This document shows, one piece after another, positions 1 to 11,276 of a DNA stretch of 64,000 nt. Location of the stretch: positions 18,671,927-18,735,926 of the forward strand of contig JANJXV010000024.1 in the NCBI GenBank assembly GCA_024803745.1, given 5' to 3'. This DNA comes from Megascapheus bottae. Taxonomy: Eukaryota; Chordata; Mammalia; Rodentia; Geomyidae. The translations under genes and the position numbers were made by a program. Position 1 is the stretch's first letter. Every line of letters begins with the position of its first letter. Under the pieces are notes generated by a model. That model searched no databases. It was not told the DNA's origin and was given only the letters and a program-made list of their open reading frames with translations.

Positions 1-22
1 TGACACAAGCCAAAATACTCAC

Positions 23-79
23 TTCTCTGGGTGACCTTGATCCTCCTTCTCGAAATGTTGGTTTACATCTGAAATTAAT
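23..79 (-). CDS. DGKI: DGKI coding exon 5 (end of first C1 domain)
   Basis: A 57-bp exon of 19 full codons reads I-N-F-R-C-K-P-T-F-R-E-G-G-S-R-S-P-R-E on the minus strand. The acceptor ends in TAATAG after a strong pyrimidine tract (bases 80-107), and the donor is GAA|gtgagt (bases 17-22). Both boundaries are phase 0. Cys at residue 5 is the last zinc ligand of the first atypical C1 domain; its ring is begun by exons 3 and 4. The Gly/Ser/Arg-rich end is the linker to the second C1 domain, whose exons should lie outside the window. The exon is too short for an ORF screen and was found by translating between splice signals. In human DGKI this is very roughly residues 227-245. Confidence 0.93.
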
Positions 80-1490
80 CTATTATTTGAAAAAGAGAAA
101 GAAAATATATTTGTATATTAGGGAAAACAATCAGACTTGATTGAATTACTTGTAAAAATAGATATAGAGATGATATAAACAATCCCCCCAAACAATAAAG
201 ACCTGCATTTAATGTATTCTGAATCTTGTATTATCACATTAAATAATTCACAAAGAGATCAAATGTTTTTATCCCTTCAATCCATATTCCCTCATTCTTA
301 ATGATGAAACCAAAGACACTTTAAGCAATAATTAGTCTACTACAAATTGAGAAACAGACACAGGAAAGAATCAAATAATACATAATATGCTTATATGTAT
401 ACACATGTATATGTATATGTATACATATATATGTGTGTATATATATATTGCAGGTAAAACCATCAAGTTGGGTTTGATATTTTTAAGAAGAATACAAAAA
501 TGTGAGACAGTGTGAATGTTCTTATGGCTATTCAAACACAGAGACAAATTAATCTGTGCAAAAGAACTCAGTACTGCCTTTCTTCTAGTTGTTATATTTA
601 TATTTTCTTCAGCTGTTGGACAAAGTGCAGGGACAATTGGAAGGAAGGAACAAGTAAAGAAGGGCTGTGAAGGAAAAGAAATAGTAAGACAAAAGTTATA
701 AGGTATCAGTTAACAACTAGTCATGAGTGAACATCCTATTTCACTGCACCTGTGCTCAGAGCCTCAAAGACAGAAAAGATATTCAAGGAGCCACGCAACG
801 AAATGGAATGAAACAGGAAACAACTGCTACTGGGCTTTCCCTTCTTCCAACAGACAGACATATGGACAATGCAGAATCCATTCGTGGATTGGAGGGACTC
901 TCTCAGGCAGCCCCAGACGGTGCTATCTTAGCATGATCAGCACCCACAAGGCCCGAAGAAGAGACTGAGGTTGGCTCCAGGTGCAACTATATGGCTACTT
1001 TAGAAGTGACCTCACCAAACTATAATATCATAGCAATTGTTTCCTTAAAGCAATCATCTGGTGGAAGAGAGGAGAACATATAGGAGGAAAATGAAAGTGT
1101 TTGCTTCTAATTTTATCATCCTTTTCCTCCAGGATTCACCACAAAATAATTCCAAGTCTTCAGGAGATTGAATGATTCTTAAATATTTTCTTTTGCTTAT
1201 TAACCTGGTATGTTTTACTCTTTTGTTTGTTTTTGTTTTTGTCTTGTTTGTATTGGTTTGTTGTTGCTCCGTTTTTTTTGCCACAGAAAGAGCCCTTACT
1301 GTAAACAAAGGGAAGAAATACATCTTGTTCTTGAGGTGGAATCTTCAGACTAAGTTGTGGTCCTTCAAATATTAGGGTTTTTGTTTGTTTAAGTAATGTT
1401 TTCAGTAGTTGCAAAGAGAAATTGGCATCTGGGCTCTCTAGACCAAACATTTGCAATGCAACAAAATGGCAGTAGGTGGCACTGTCTTAC
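80..1490 (-). other. DGKI intron 4
   Basis: This 1411-bp intron lies between exon 4 (donor AAG|gtaaga at 1486-1490) and exon 5 (acceptor TAATAG at 80-85). It contains an AT-rich TATG/TA tract at 388-449 and T-rich stretches near 1210-1280. I recognise no SINE or LINE. Short open frames here (for example 723-968 and 1160-1456) resemble nothing I know and are taken as chance. Confidence 0.9.
388..449. repeat. AT-rich (TATG/TA) microsatellite
   Basis: Alternating TATATG, TATACA and TATATA units run for about 60 bases in intron 4. Confidence 0.8.
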
Positions 1491-1565
1491 CTTTTCTAGC
1501 TGCTCAATGCAGGCGGTGTGGACCACGATTTTACAGACCGCACACTTCCTCCTGAGAGCGGATTT
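1491..1565 (-). CDS. DGKI: DGKI coding exon 4 (core of first C1 domain)
   Basis: A 75-bp, phase 0-0 exon encodes 25 residues, from [16 protein letters not shown] through TACIEQLEK. The acceptor is TTGTAG|AAA (1566-1571) and the donor AAG|gtaaga (1485-1490). It supplies four zinc ligands of the first C1 finger: Cys8, Cys11, His16 and Cys19, in the canonical C-X2-C-X4-H-X2-C spacing. Exon 3 gives the preceding His and two Cys, and exon 5 the final Cys. C1 domains classically bind diacylglycerol or phorbol ester; those of type IV DAG kinases are described as atypical. The acceptor is preceded by TTCTGACTTGAATG, which offers a plausible branch point. No frameshift or stop is present, so the exon looks functional. 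Confidence 0.95.
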
Positions 1566-1817
1566 CTACAACATTCAAGTCAGAATACAGGAGAGAAATA
1601 TTAACAGTCTGTCCTCAAGAGTCCCCTGATATGCAACAGCATATATGTAAACAAAGCAAGTTTGCCCTTACGTATTACAAAGCAAGTTTAAAACTTCTAA
1701 AGATTCACTAACATGATAAACTCCATCAGTCTTGACTCGCTGAAGTTAACTCCACATTCTCATGACTTCTAGGGGCTGAGGTCATCTCTTCCAAGTACAA
1801 TAGCAATAACAGATGCT

Positions 1818-1920
1818 CTCATTGAATATATACTATAAGCCAGCTTTTTATTCTCTCATAGTCATTCTAAGCAGTATACCCTAACAATATAAACATTATT
1901 CTTCTCATTTTCAATCTTAG
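1818..1920 (-). mobile_element. MIR/L2-like relic, antisense
   Basis: The 'TTGAATATATACTATAAGCCAG' type start, followed by 'ATTATTCTTCTCATTTTCAATCTTAG', resembles the reverse complement of a MIR or L2 3' region. Strongly decayed. Confidence 0.35.
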
Positions 1921-2144
1921 TTGGTTTTTTTGTCCTTTGTGCCAGTCCTAGGGCTTGGAACTCAGAGCTTGGATACTGTCCCTGAACCTTTTGACCCAAG
2001 ACTAGCGTTCTATCACTTGAGTCACATCTCACCTTATGGGTAGGTAAGAGTCACAGACTTTCCTGCTCAGGTTGGCTTCAAACCATGATCCTCAGACCTC
2101 AGCCTCCTGAGTAGCTGACAGGCAGGAGCCATGGTCACTTGACT
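1921..2144 (-). mobile_element. B1-like/ID-like dimeric SINE, minus strand
   Basis: Read on the minus strand, a 7SL/B1-like head (right end near 2144, 'GAGCCATGG', 'CCTCCTGAGTAGCTGACAGG' on the plus strand) is followed by the shared right monomer. Its terminal block near 1940-1965 corresponds to 'CCCTGAGTTCAAGCCC'. The poly-T at 1924-1931 is the tail. Confidence 0.8.
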
Positions 2145-2329
2145 CATTTTCCACCTTTAAGAAAAGTTTCTCACAGGTAGTTAAGGGACAGCACCTGCAT
2201 CTTCCCTTATTCCTACACTGAAACCAAGTATCCTGCAACCACCCACTGCTACAGTATATGTATTAGTAGCCAGTGACCCTAGGATTCTATTCTAGGCTAA
2301 GCTACCTGGATTTTTGTCCAAGACAATTC

Positions 2330-2470
2330 TAATAACAACAACACAGTTAATATGGATGTGATGTCATATACTTACATACTCTTACTAGGACTTCACAACG
2401 ACATACTAATAACAACAAAGTTGGAACCGTTAATATTATGTATGCATGCACTCTTACTAGGACTTCCCAA
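2330..2470 (+). repeat. Imperfect tandem duplication, about 72-bp period
   Basis: The 17-mer ACTCTTACTAGGACTTC occurs at 2378-2394 and again at 2450-2466, each preceded by 'CTAATAACAACAA' and a TTAATAT block. Two diverged copies lie head to tail. Confidence 0.75.
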
Positions 2471-2610
2471 CCCTCCCAACCCTATACAGTACGTAGTCTC
2501 CTTATCCTTGTCTTATAGATGAGAGACGAAGCCTAGAAAATGACCTGCTGAAGGCCACCTAGTCAGGACACAGCTGAGCCACTGTGGTTCCTATAGTTTG
2601 GGACTTTCTT
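2471..2610 (-). mobile_element. MIR relic, antisense
   Basis: 'CCTTGTCTTATAGATGAGAGACGAAGCC' type text followed by 'AGGCCACCTAGTCAGGACACAGCTGAGCC' matches the antisense MIR core (cf. TTTTACAGATGAGGAAACTG and AGCTAGTAAGTGG). Confidence 0.55.
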
Positions 2611-3235
2611 CCAATTGGTGACTGTTTAAATTGACACTAAGAAGATTTCAGAGATTGTCTATTCTCTTAACCATAAAAACCTAACATAAGGAAAGGCATG
2701 CATTGTGAACTCTAGACTCTGAGCTATGATCACCCAAGATGATCTGACTGGATGGCTTTTTGTGTTTGGAGATTGAAGGAAACTCAAGCAACACGAATCT
2801 GCCCGGCATTCCACTACAGCATCAGAATCTCAAAGACTGAAAGTCTCTGTCCTGTAGGAGATGGCAGGTGGCAGCCTCTTGCCTTCTGATGGGTGGCTCC
2901 TATGCTGAGGCCTGATGACTGAGGTCCCTGAAGCAGGTCCATGGGGGAAGCTGGCTCAGTTGCTGTGCGAAGGGTCTGGTGGAACCTCAAAGACTGGTGG
3001 AGAGTGGATCCAGAAATGAAGCACCATCTCCTAACTACCTAATGGCTGAATGGTCAACATAGGGCTTCAGCATCAGCTCTGTTGATATCAATGATGACAG
3101 TGTTGCCAGCCAACAAAACGCTTTTGTTTGCCAGTAATGGCGCTTATGTAATAAATCCACTGACTGAGCTAATGCATCTACTTATACTTCTGAAAACAAT
3201 CTTGTTCTACTACTAAAAAGAAAAGGAGGCAGTAA

Positions 3236-3490
3236 CTAGGTACTGGTGGTTCACACCTGTCATTCTAGCCTCTCTGGAGACTAATAGCTGGGGACCACAG
3301 TTCAAAGCCAGCCTATGCAGGGAAGTCTGTGAGACTCTTAACTTATATTACTACCAAGAATCTGAACATGGCTATCTATAATATGTATATAATATATATG
3401 TGTACATATATATTAGTTGAGTGTCATCCTTGAACAAAAAAAAGACAAGTAAGAGAGCAAGGTCCTGACTGAGTTTAAGACCAAGTAATG
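3236..3490 (+). mobile_element. B1-like/ID-like dimeric SINE with internal TA-repeat expansion
   Basis: The head (3241-3330: 'GGTTCACACCTGTCATTC', 'CAGTTCAAAGCCAGCC') and the linker 'GTGAGACTCTTAACTT' are typical. The junction with the right monomer is occupied by an AT-rich (TATG/TA) block at 3377-3416. The right monomer resumes at 3417 and ends in a degraded 'GGTCCTGACTGAGTTTAAGACC'. A purine microsatellite follows as the tail. Confidence 0.65.
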
Positions 3491-3615
3491 AAAGAAGGAG
3501 GAAGAGAAGAAGGGGGAGGAAGAGAAGAAGGGGGAGGAAGAGAAGGAGAAGAAGGAGCAGGAGGAGGAGGTGGAGAAAAGATGGAGTGGGGAAAAAGAGG
3601 AAGAAAAGCAGAAAG
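3487..3615 (+). repeat. Purine-rich (GGAAGAGAAGAA)n tail microsatellite
   Basis: About 125 bases of nearly pure A/G start right at the SINE 3' end and probably expanded from its A-rich tail. It produces spurious Gly/Glu/Arg and Ser/Phe frames on the two strands. Confidence 0.85.
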
Positions 3616-4380
3616 GGTGCTCATGACCAGAGCAAGAAGAAAAGCGACACCACAGAAGCAGCGTGAGGCTGTTCACTGCAGGAGTCATCCACACAGCAAC
3701 AGCAGTAACCATAATAAAATCCGACTTTGCAAATTTCCATACTGGGATGCTCATACGAAAATATCTGCCGCTCTCCTGTGTCCTGGGTATCCTGCTCAGA
3801 TCGGTGTGTGAGCATCATCTGCAGGGAATGCATGGGGTGATGGAAACACACATGGTAACTTCTTCGAGTTACCATGCTATTAAGGGTTGCTTCCAGTCTC
3901 CTCGCCATCCACCACAACGATCTCCATCCCACCCCATAAGTCACAGCCATGCAAGACAGACCACAGACTCGTGACTACTGCTTAAGGGCACCGGAACAGT
4001 CTCTTTCCTCTTCAGTAATCATGGCCTTGTCCGGCTTTGTGCTCGACACTACCTTCTGTTCTCCTGTGGAGCCCCAGGGATTCTGGAGGATTCTACAGAA
4101 CCATTAAGGAGGGTGGAAAGGAGAACACTGAGTAGGCTCAGGAAGCCTTGCATATCCACTGGAACCACAGAACCCCTTCTTTTCTTTGTTCCCATAAAAT
4201 TCTGAGTCTGAACCCCTTTCTAGCACAGGATGTAGACTATGAGGAGCACTAGGTGAGGGCAGCTTAGCTCAGTTTCCTGGGATGACGTAAACAGACAGCT
4301 AACCCCATTCATCACTGGGGCACTTCAAATGCAAACAGGTCGAATACAGTGATAAAAGTCATAGATCTAACATGTCTGTC

Positions 4381-4623
4381 TGGGGGAAGGGGGGGAGGGG
4401 GGGTGTGCCAATCCTGAGGCTTAAACACAGGGCCTGGACCCTGTCCCTTTGTTTTTCCACTTATGGCTGGCACTCTATGACCGAAGCCAAAGCACCACTT
4501 CTGGCTTTTTGTTGGGTAAAGATAGGGTTCCCCAGACTTTCCTACCCATGCTGCCTTCAAACGACAATCCTCAGATCTCGGCCTTCTGAGTAAGATGACA
4601 GGCGTGAGCAGTGGCATCTGGCT
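4381..4623 (-). mobile_element. B1-like/ID-like dimeric SINE, minus strand
   Basis: The plus strand shows the antisense right monomer (TGAGGCTTAAACACAGGGCC, then 'CCACTTCTGG') followed by the antisense B1-like head ending 'GATGACAGGCGTGAGCAGTGG'. The tail position is a C-rich tract on the minus strand (G-runs at 4382-4403). Confidence 0.85.
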
Positions 4624-5292
4624 GCAAATATTATTTTAGCTAAATAATATTGAATTTTAATGAGACACTCTTCACACACTTGACATATTTCTCTGCCTTT
4701 TAAGGTAAAATATCCACTCTATAATCCGAATTTTTCTTCATTTACATGACACATTTTACTACAAAAACCATCCATTTTTCTGTTTCTTATCTGACTGAAG
4801 CTCTTTTCAAATCATTGGTCCTGGGTTCTGATGCTTTCAGCCTAAATGACAGCAGCTAAGTGACAGATTTCATCCTGAAAAATCTGGTAATTAAAGCTTG
4901 TAAGAACACGTAAAATTAAATGAATGGGTTCTGAGCAAAGGCCTATGGTCTTTTTCTATAGTATAATGGACAAGGATTTTAGTTCTTCTGTGAATGAAAA
5001 CTCCCAGTGGATCCAAAGTCAACTTTTGACATCTTAGTTTATGACTATGTTTGCACTGGACAAAGTTCTTTAAAGTAATTGGTTAATAAGCTTTCAGATA
5101 GAAATTCCTCAAAATATACACAATTTGGAGCTTGGTTCTATTATAAGTTTGATTTTGAAGACTCAGGCCAAATACAAAAATATTTAGTATGCTACATGTA
5201 GGAATCGAAACATTCTAAATAGTTTAAATATTCATTTTTTTCCTAAAAATAATCTCAGTTCAGTCAAGATCCTTCACTATGAAAGTTGATGA

Positions 5293-5502
5293 GGGTCCAG
5301 GAGCATGGCCTAGTGGTAGAGTGCTTACCTAATATGCATGAAGCTCTAGGTTTGATTCACCAGTACCACATACACAGAAAAAAAAAAAAAAAACATATGT
5401 GGTGCTGTGGTTCAAGTGGTAGAGCTCTAGACTTGTGAAAGCCCAAGGACAGTGCTCAGGGCCCTGAGTTCAAGCCCCATGATTGGGGGGAAAAAAAAAA
5501 AA
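5293..5502 (+). mobile_element. ID-like/Geo-like dimeric SINE with exact 12-bp TSD
   Basis: The left monomer is tRNA-Ala/ID-like ('GGCCTAGTGGTAGAGTGCTT' near 5307, then the box B-like 'GGTTTGATTC'). It joins through an A-rich linker to the shared right monomer ending 'GCCCTGAGTTCAAGCCCC' and a poly-A. The target duplication GAAAGTTGATGA is exact at 5281-5292 and 5503-5514, which fixes both ends of the insertion. Confidence 0.93.
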
Positions 5503-5744
5503 GAAAGTTGATGAATTATACTGTCACTAATAAATCATTTTATTGGTTACACGTTTCTTCTTATTGAAATAAGGTTATGATAGTTTCTAGCCTACACAAA
5601 ATGATTAAAAAGTCACCATCACTGGAATATTGAGTAGGTTTATAAATTGAAAACTTAAAAGCTTACTGCTTTAAATGAGTAACATCAAGGGCCTTACTAA
5701 AGGTTTCCTAATTTTATCAATGATGACAATCAAACAAATCTGTT

Positions 5745-5748
<4 letters not shown>

Positions 5749-5790
<42 letters not shown>
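5749..5790 (+). repeat. (TG)21 microsatellite
   Basis: 42 uninterrupted bases of TG. Confidence 0.98.
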
Positions 5791-5791
<1 letters not shown>

Positions 5792-6310
5792 ATGTTCATG
5801 CCTGTATGTGTAAGATCTGCAGAAACTAACGCACCATCAGATGTGATACATACTATATCTCATCATATCACTTTTTGATACACCAGGCAGTATCCATACT
5901 TATTTAAATAACAACCTGGTGATGTGTTCTAGAGTTGCGAGTGGGGCCAGCTTACAACTGGGAGAGGAGACATGGGGAAGATTCTGACTTTGCCTCTGTC
6001 ATTTTCCAGGCACTGCTGATATTCAAAACAGGGGCAGCTCTTCATCAAACCCCAGCTTCTACCAAGCATGGCAATCAAACTGTCACAACCTGAGCCGCTA
6101 GGCCTAGGGCTTAAAGTTCAGAGGAAAATAGTGGTCCAGAATATGCAAATTATTCATCATCAGTTTATTATCTAATGATAGCCCACCCAATCCCATTCCT
6201 TAGCCCTAAATCCTTGATCTACATGTAAAACTAGTTTCTCTACCTTTTAGCAGAGATGGGAGTTCTGCTAAGTTACGATGCCTTTCAGAGATTGTTAGCA
6301 GGGTTTGATA

Positions 6311-6392
6311 GAAAGAAAGATGGAGAAAGTAAGATAAAAAGAAGAGGGAAAAAGGAAGGATGGAGGGAGTGGGGACAGAAGGATGGGGAAGG
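6311..6392 (+). repeat. Purine-rich low-complexity tract
   Basis: GAAAGAAAGATGGAGAAAG-like text runs for about 80 bases with no clear period. Confidence 0.6.
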
Positions 6393-7803
6393 ATTCAGAT
6401 ATTCTAGGGTCTTAGGTTGCCTAGTTTCATAAAAGGGTTGGATCCTTCTGACCGCCCAAGATAATTGAAATTAAATAGTCACTGCTTCCGTCAGTCTTGT
6501 GTCTGACCCCAAAACTGGCTGTTCTCTTCCCAACAAAAGCCATACCACACCTATTTCTTCCTAAAGAAATGATCAATGATAGCAGTCCTAAGTCTGTTGT
6601 CACCTTGAGAGCCCCACCTGCCCTGCCCACTTTTCCAGTCCTAACATCCAGACCACAGAAGCACACAAGAGAGTGGAGAGAACAGGCCCAGAGACTTTCT
6701 GTGTCTCCAGCCCATTCAAAGGCCAGAGCCTGCTGCTGGTCCCCAAACTACCTAACCCAGGATGGGCCTTCAGCATCTCTCTCCAGACATAATTTTCCAA
6801 GTGTGTGTCCTGGGAGCCACAAAAAGTAGGAAAGGACCAGAGAGGGAGCTTCAGGCAGGAGGTACAAATACTAGGTGAGGAGGTGGCTGAAAAGGCAGTG
6901 AAAGGAAGCTGTTTATCGGGCCTGAAAAAGAAAGATTGCAAGAAAGAGGGGGATATGGAAGAATGGTAGAGTAAGCTACCCTCAAGCTATCCCCCCACAG
7001 CCCTCTCAGCCCCTTGGCCTTCCTGGACCCAAACATTTGCCTGAGACAGACACAGAAGGGAGCTGAGAATCAGACAAGGAGGCAAGAGGGTAGGGAGGAG
7101 GGCCATGTAGCCCAGAAACCTTGGCCTTGGCCTTGTTTCATCTCTAAAGAAAGGCTGAGGCAAGCTTAGTGGGGCATTCACAGTGGCGGTAATGTCCCAG
7201 CCTTCTCAGTATCGGCATCCTTTCGGTAGGTGAGCATTGACTGTCTAGGCAACATAAACAATAACTGTAGCTGCCTCATAATTCAAGGTAAATGAAGACA
7301 AGCAATCCTTGATTTCTTTAGAAACCTAATTAGAAGAAATGACAAGCATGCTTGGCAGACCCGGCTTCCCTCAGGAGCCTGGGATGTAATCTATAAATTG
7401 GTAGTAGAAAAACTGGAGAATGGCATTGCCTGAAAAGTTCCATTAATATGATTTCCCAGCCCAAGTCCAGCCTCAATGGTCTCTCATCTCTTAATTCTTT
7501 TTTTTCACCAGTACAACACAGAACCTGTTGGACAAGCCAGGAGGGTGACCAGAAGAATTTCCAGTAGGCTACTGTTCAAATTCCTTGGGATATCACTAAA
7601 CCTTTCTGTGATCATAGGACTCATGGTTATGAACCAAGGAGCAAAGACACACAGGTCACAGAGATTGTGACCTAAGTGCAAATTCAGAGGTCACCACAGC
7701 GGAGAAAACTGACCTTACATGACCCTGTGCCAGAAGACCCCAGCCCTCAGCCTGCGTCCTAGAGTCATAGTAACAATGCTAGAGAGAAGACCTTCCTTCA
7801 TCA

Positions 7804-7817
7804 GTGTGTGTGTGTGA

Positions 7818-7854
<37 letters not shown>

Positions 7855-7868
7855 TGTGTGTGTGTGTA
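7804..7868 (+). repeat. (TG)n microsatellite, interrupted
   Basis: TG units with a few GA and TC interruptions over about 65 bases. Confidence 0.95.
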
Positions 7869-8502
7869 CAATGCATCCTGTGGACAAGCCCATATTGCTT
7901 TTCTCAGGGACAGCCTTCAAAGATCACTGAGTATCTCAGAGGCATATTCCACATCTTCCATATCCAAATAGTTCTGAATATTTGGGGGAGTGGGTGGAAG
8001 AAAGCAGGAACACCGAAAAAGGGAACGAGGTAGTCTTGGAAGTCAGTGCTTGCAGATACATTCCCCTTCCCCTCGTATGCACCAATGGCTGGGAACCTGT
8101 ACACATCACTCAACCGTGGTCAGGATGGTCTAATTAATCCTGTGAAAAGTGAACTGCCCCAGGACCTGAAGCAGCCTGTTAACAACTGACTTTTCCAAAA
8201 TATACAGATGGAAATGGAGCCAACAGGTTACTCTGACCCTTCCTGTGTGCCTAAGTCAGGGAGAGCGGCACAGGACATGGAAAGGACACAGCTTCTGTCT
8301 TTTAGGAAAAGACAAGGAGCCACATCAGGGGTTAACAGGGAGCTGAGAGGAAAGGTCATTTAAGTGGACAGAGTCACACCAGCTAGGATTTAGACAAGGG
8401 GTAAGATCTTTGAGGCCAAGTCAGTAAGAAAGAGATCTAAATGAGAATGAAAACACTTGCATTCAGCCATATAAGAAGTATACACATAAAAAGCCAAATA
8501 CA

Positions 8503-8741
8503 GCCAGGCGCAAGTGGTTCACATCTGTAATCCAGGCTACTCTGGAGGCTGAGATCAGTCCAGCAAAGCCAAGCTGGCAAGGAAAGTCCATGAGACTCTT
8601 ACTTCCAATAAAATACTCAGAAAAAAGATGGAAGTAGTGCTATGGCTCAAATGGTAGAGCACCAGCCTAGAGCACAAAGAAGCTCAGGGACTGTGCCCAA
8701 GGCCCTGAGTTCAAGCTCCAAGACATGCACAAAAAAAAGAA
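8503..8741 (+). mobile_element. B1-like/ID-like dimeric SINE, full length
   Basis: Complete structure: head GCCAGGCGCAAGTGGTTCAC, 'GTAATCCAGGCTACTC', linker 'CATGAGACTCTTACTTCC', right monomer 'GTAGTGCTATGGCTCAAATGG', terminal 'GGCCCTGAGTTCAAGC' and A-rich tail. A possible short TSD AAATACA lies at 8496-8502 and 8742-8748. Confidence 0.92.
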
Positions 8742-9595
8742 AAATACATTCAACATCTCATTAGAAGGGAGACACTGATGACTCATAGAAAAAATTGAGA
8801 CTTTAGTATGTGTGCTAGGTACAGGGAAACTGGGTCCTCAGGTCTCAGTTTTCATGACTTGTTGAGCACAAGGTCTGTTGCAGAGTGGGGAGAATCAGTT
8901 GAACACATCTGTTTGGGGATCCCAAGCAGTGGGCACCCACAGATCTGGGTAGTGAACTCGCTGGAAGTATAAAGAAGCCATGAGAGCAAGGTCAGGAGGG
9001 GAAATCAAACATCAGCCAATCAGGACTTCCCAAGAGGCCCAGAGGCTAAGCAAGGTGGGGGGGAGGCTTGCATGGTTTTCCTGATGGCTATGATCCTACA
9101 GGAGAAACTGCCTGACAGGTAATGTGGAAGGAAAAAGAAGGAGGGAAGAAACAGGAAAGAGCTCACAGAGTAAAAGACTTCCTTCCTATTTAGCTTCTTG
9201 ACTCAGCTGCCATCTCAAAATTCATGCCAAAACACAGGCATCCTCATGATATGGCTCACAAAAGTGTTGGAGAAGAGTCTAGCCTTGGTAGACAAGAGAG
9301 GGAAAATAATGTTAAGGCTCCACAGCAGTTTAACCGTTTAGATGAGCACAGATCACAGATCGGATGCCTTTAGGGTTCCTGGAATACCTGGTGGGAAGGT
9401 GGGACAGAGTTTAAAACAAGAAGTATACGATGTCTCCCACAGGATGCTATCTATCTACAGGTGAGTTAAGTTGGAAAGCTATGATTGAGAAACATGGGAT
9501 TAGGAGAAAGAACTAGAATAGGCCAGTGAGGAAACCATCTTCACCAATAGAAGTTGCTATAAGTTGGACTAACATAGGCTGTCTGGTTGTTGTTT

Positions 9596-9672
9596 CCTTT
9601 TATGAAAGGGTCTGCTGGCCTCAGACTTTCAGTCATTCTGCTGGGATTACAGGCATATGCTCCCATGTCCAG
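9596..9672 (-). mobile_element. B1-like SINE fragment, minus strand
   Basis: The plus strand reads 'CTGGCCTCAGACTTTCAG' then 'CTGCTGGGATTACAGGCATATGC', the antisense of a 7SL-type SINE head. Confidence 0.6.
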
Positions 9673-9884
9673 AAAGATGAGTTCTTCAATGCTCTAAATC
9701 TGGGTGGAGAAATACAAAGTTTAACATAGCAGGAAATGAGGAAACCAGTAGAGTTATAAAACTGTTGAAAAGCTTGTTCTAGAGCTCTAGCGGTTTTTAG
9801 ATCTGAAAGAGAGTCCAATCCACAAAGACAGGAGTGATCATTCAGAAGAGCACAACAAAGAAAGGCAGAGAGACCAAAGTGGCC

Positions 9885-10255
9885 ATACTCATTTCCTATG
9901 GCCGTGTCAGAACGACTTGAGATAATCCATTCAATAAGGGAAAAATCTTTATTTTGGGCTCAAGTTTTCTGAGGTTTCTGTTACAATCCCAGGGCGCTGG
10001 TGTATGTCACAGCAAAGGGGTGTGTGGCCCAATGGTCGATTCATCTCATGGCAATGGGAAGCCAAAAGTGGACACAGGAAGACAGACCAGGAGCCTAGGA
10101 TTCTCTTCAGGGACATGTGCCCATTGCCCTGAACTTGGCCTATTACAGCCCAACTTCTATGTGTCCAGGACCTCCCAAGTGCCATAGGCTAGGGCCCAGA
10201 GTCTTCAACACCCACACCTATGGAAAACATTTCAGATCCATACTGCAATAGCAGC
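9885..10255 (-). mobile_element. MaLR-like LTR relic, minus strand
   Basis: Antisense features in order: 'AAATCTTTATTTTGGGCTCA' (poly-A signal region), 'GATTCATCTCATGGCAATGG', 'TCTTCAGGGACATGTGCCC', then 'CTTCAACACCCACACCTATGG' and 'ACATTTCAGATCC'. This order is what I remember for rodent ERVL-MaLR-type LTRs lying antisense. It is an old non-coding LTR; both short open frames inside it (9949-10185 minus, 9954-10187 plus) are accidental. Confidence 0.55.
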
Positions 10256-11198
10256 TGAAATTATAGGACTCTCTTTCCAGGCCCACACAGGTCTCCTCTA
10301 AGGGGGACATGAGTTGCTCACAGTTGGGCCTCTGTCTCTCGGTAGACTATTCAACAGCCCAGGACACCGTCAATCCTGCATCTAGGTTGACTTTTACTGC
10401 ACAGCCTTCCTGGCCTATTACAAAGACAAGTCTCCTGCTGGGCTGTGGCTAGAATTGCCTCTGAGTATTACAATAAAAGCCATTTAATATGCTCTTCCCA
10501 CAGTGTGTTTTGTTCTTTTCTAAGGAACACACCATCTGAAGCACTCTGCAAGTAAAGTGTTTGAATTCCCTGAGACACTTCTCCAGCCTAATCTCAGACA
10601 CCCACATACACCTCAAAGCTAAGCCAGAGCTGACCTGAGCCAGCCCATCTGGGGGCCAACTGCAGACAAGAGGAAGAAAAGTACCTTTCTGACATTTTTT
10701 AGACACAAATAAAAGAAGTACTCTAGCTCCCCAACAACCAATAAATTTTATGTCTTTCACTTGAAGAGAAAAAAAAATGTCTGAAATACTAGAGCAGGAA
10801 AGGAAGGAGAAGACTTAGTAAGTAAAATATAATAACTAGAAAGACATATGAAAGTCTTTGTTCCTCTTGGAAGTAGCCAGCTGGGACTCGCTTGGGAAAC
10901 TATTTGGTAGACACCAAATTGTTAGAACTGTGTTGACCCAAAGATAGTTCAAAAGAATGAGACCCTATTAGACTGGGGTTGTTAAAGGCTACCATCAGAA
11001 CAATGGAAGATTTTGCCAATAGGGGTGGGGAAAGGTATAAATTTACTCTTATATTAAAATTGGAACAAACCACATAGAGTGATTCAAGAGTGAACTATAT
11101 TAATCAAGTTTTTTTTTGGTTTTTAGTTTTTTGGGTTTTTTTTAGTACAGGCATGCACTGTAGACTGGCATTTTGTACAATGGCTAACCATAAATTAT

Positions 11199-11215
11199 AT
11201 GTGTGTGTGTACACA

Positions 11216-11274
<59 letters not shown>

Positions 11275-11276
11275 TA
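11199..11276 (+). repeat. Compound (TG)n(CA)n(TA)n microsatellite
   Basis: (TG)5 is followed by about 18 CA units and 8 TA units. TG followed by CA is self-complementary. Confidence 0.95.

Noticed and set aside
3413..3811. Gly/Glu/Arg-rich and Ser/Phe-rich frames on both strands
   Set aside because: Products of the purine microsatellite at 3487-3615.
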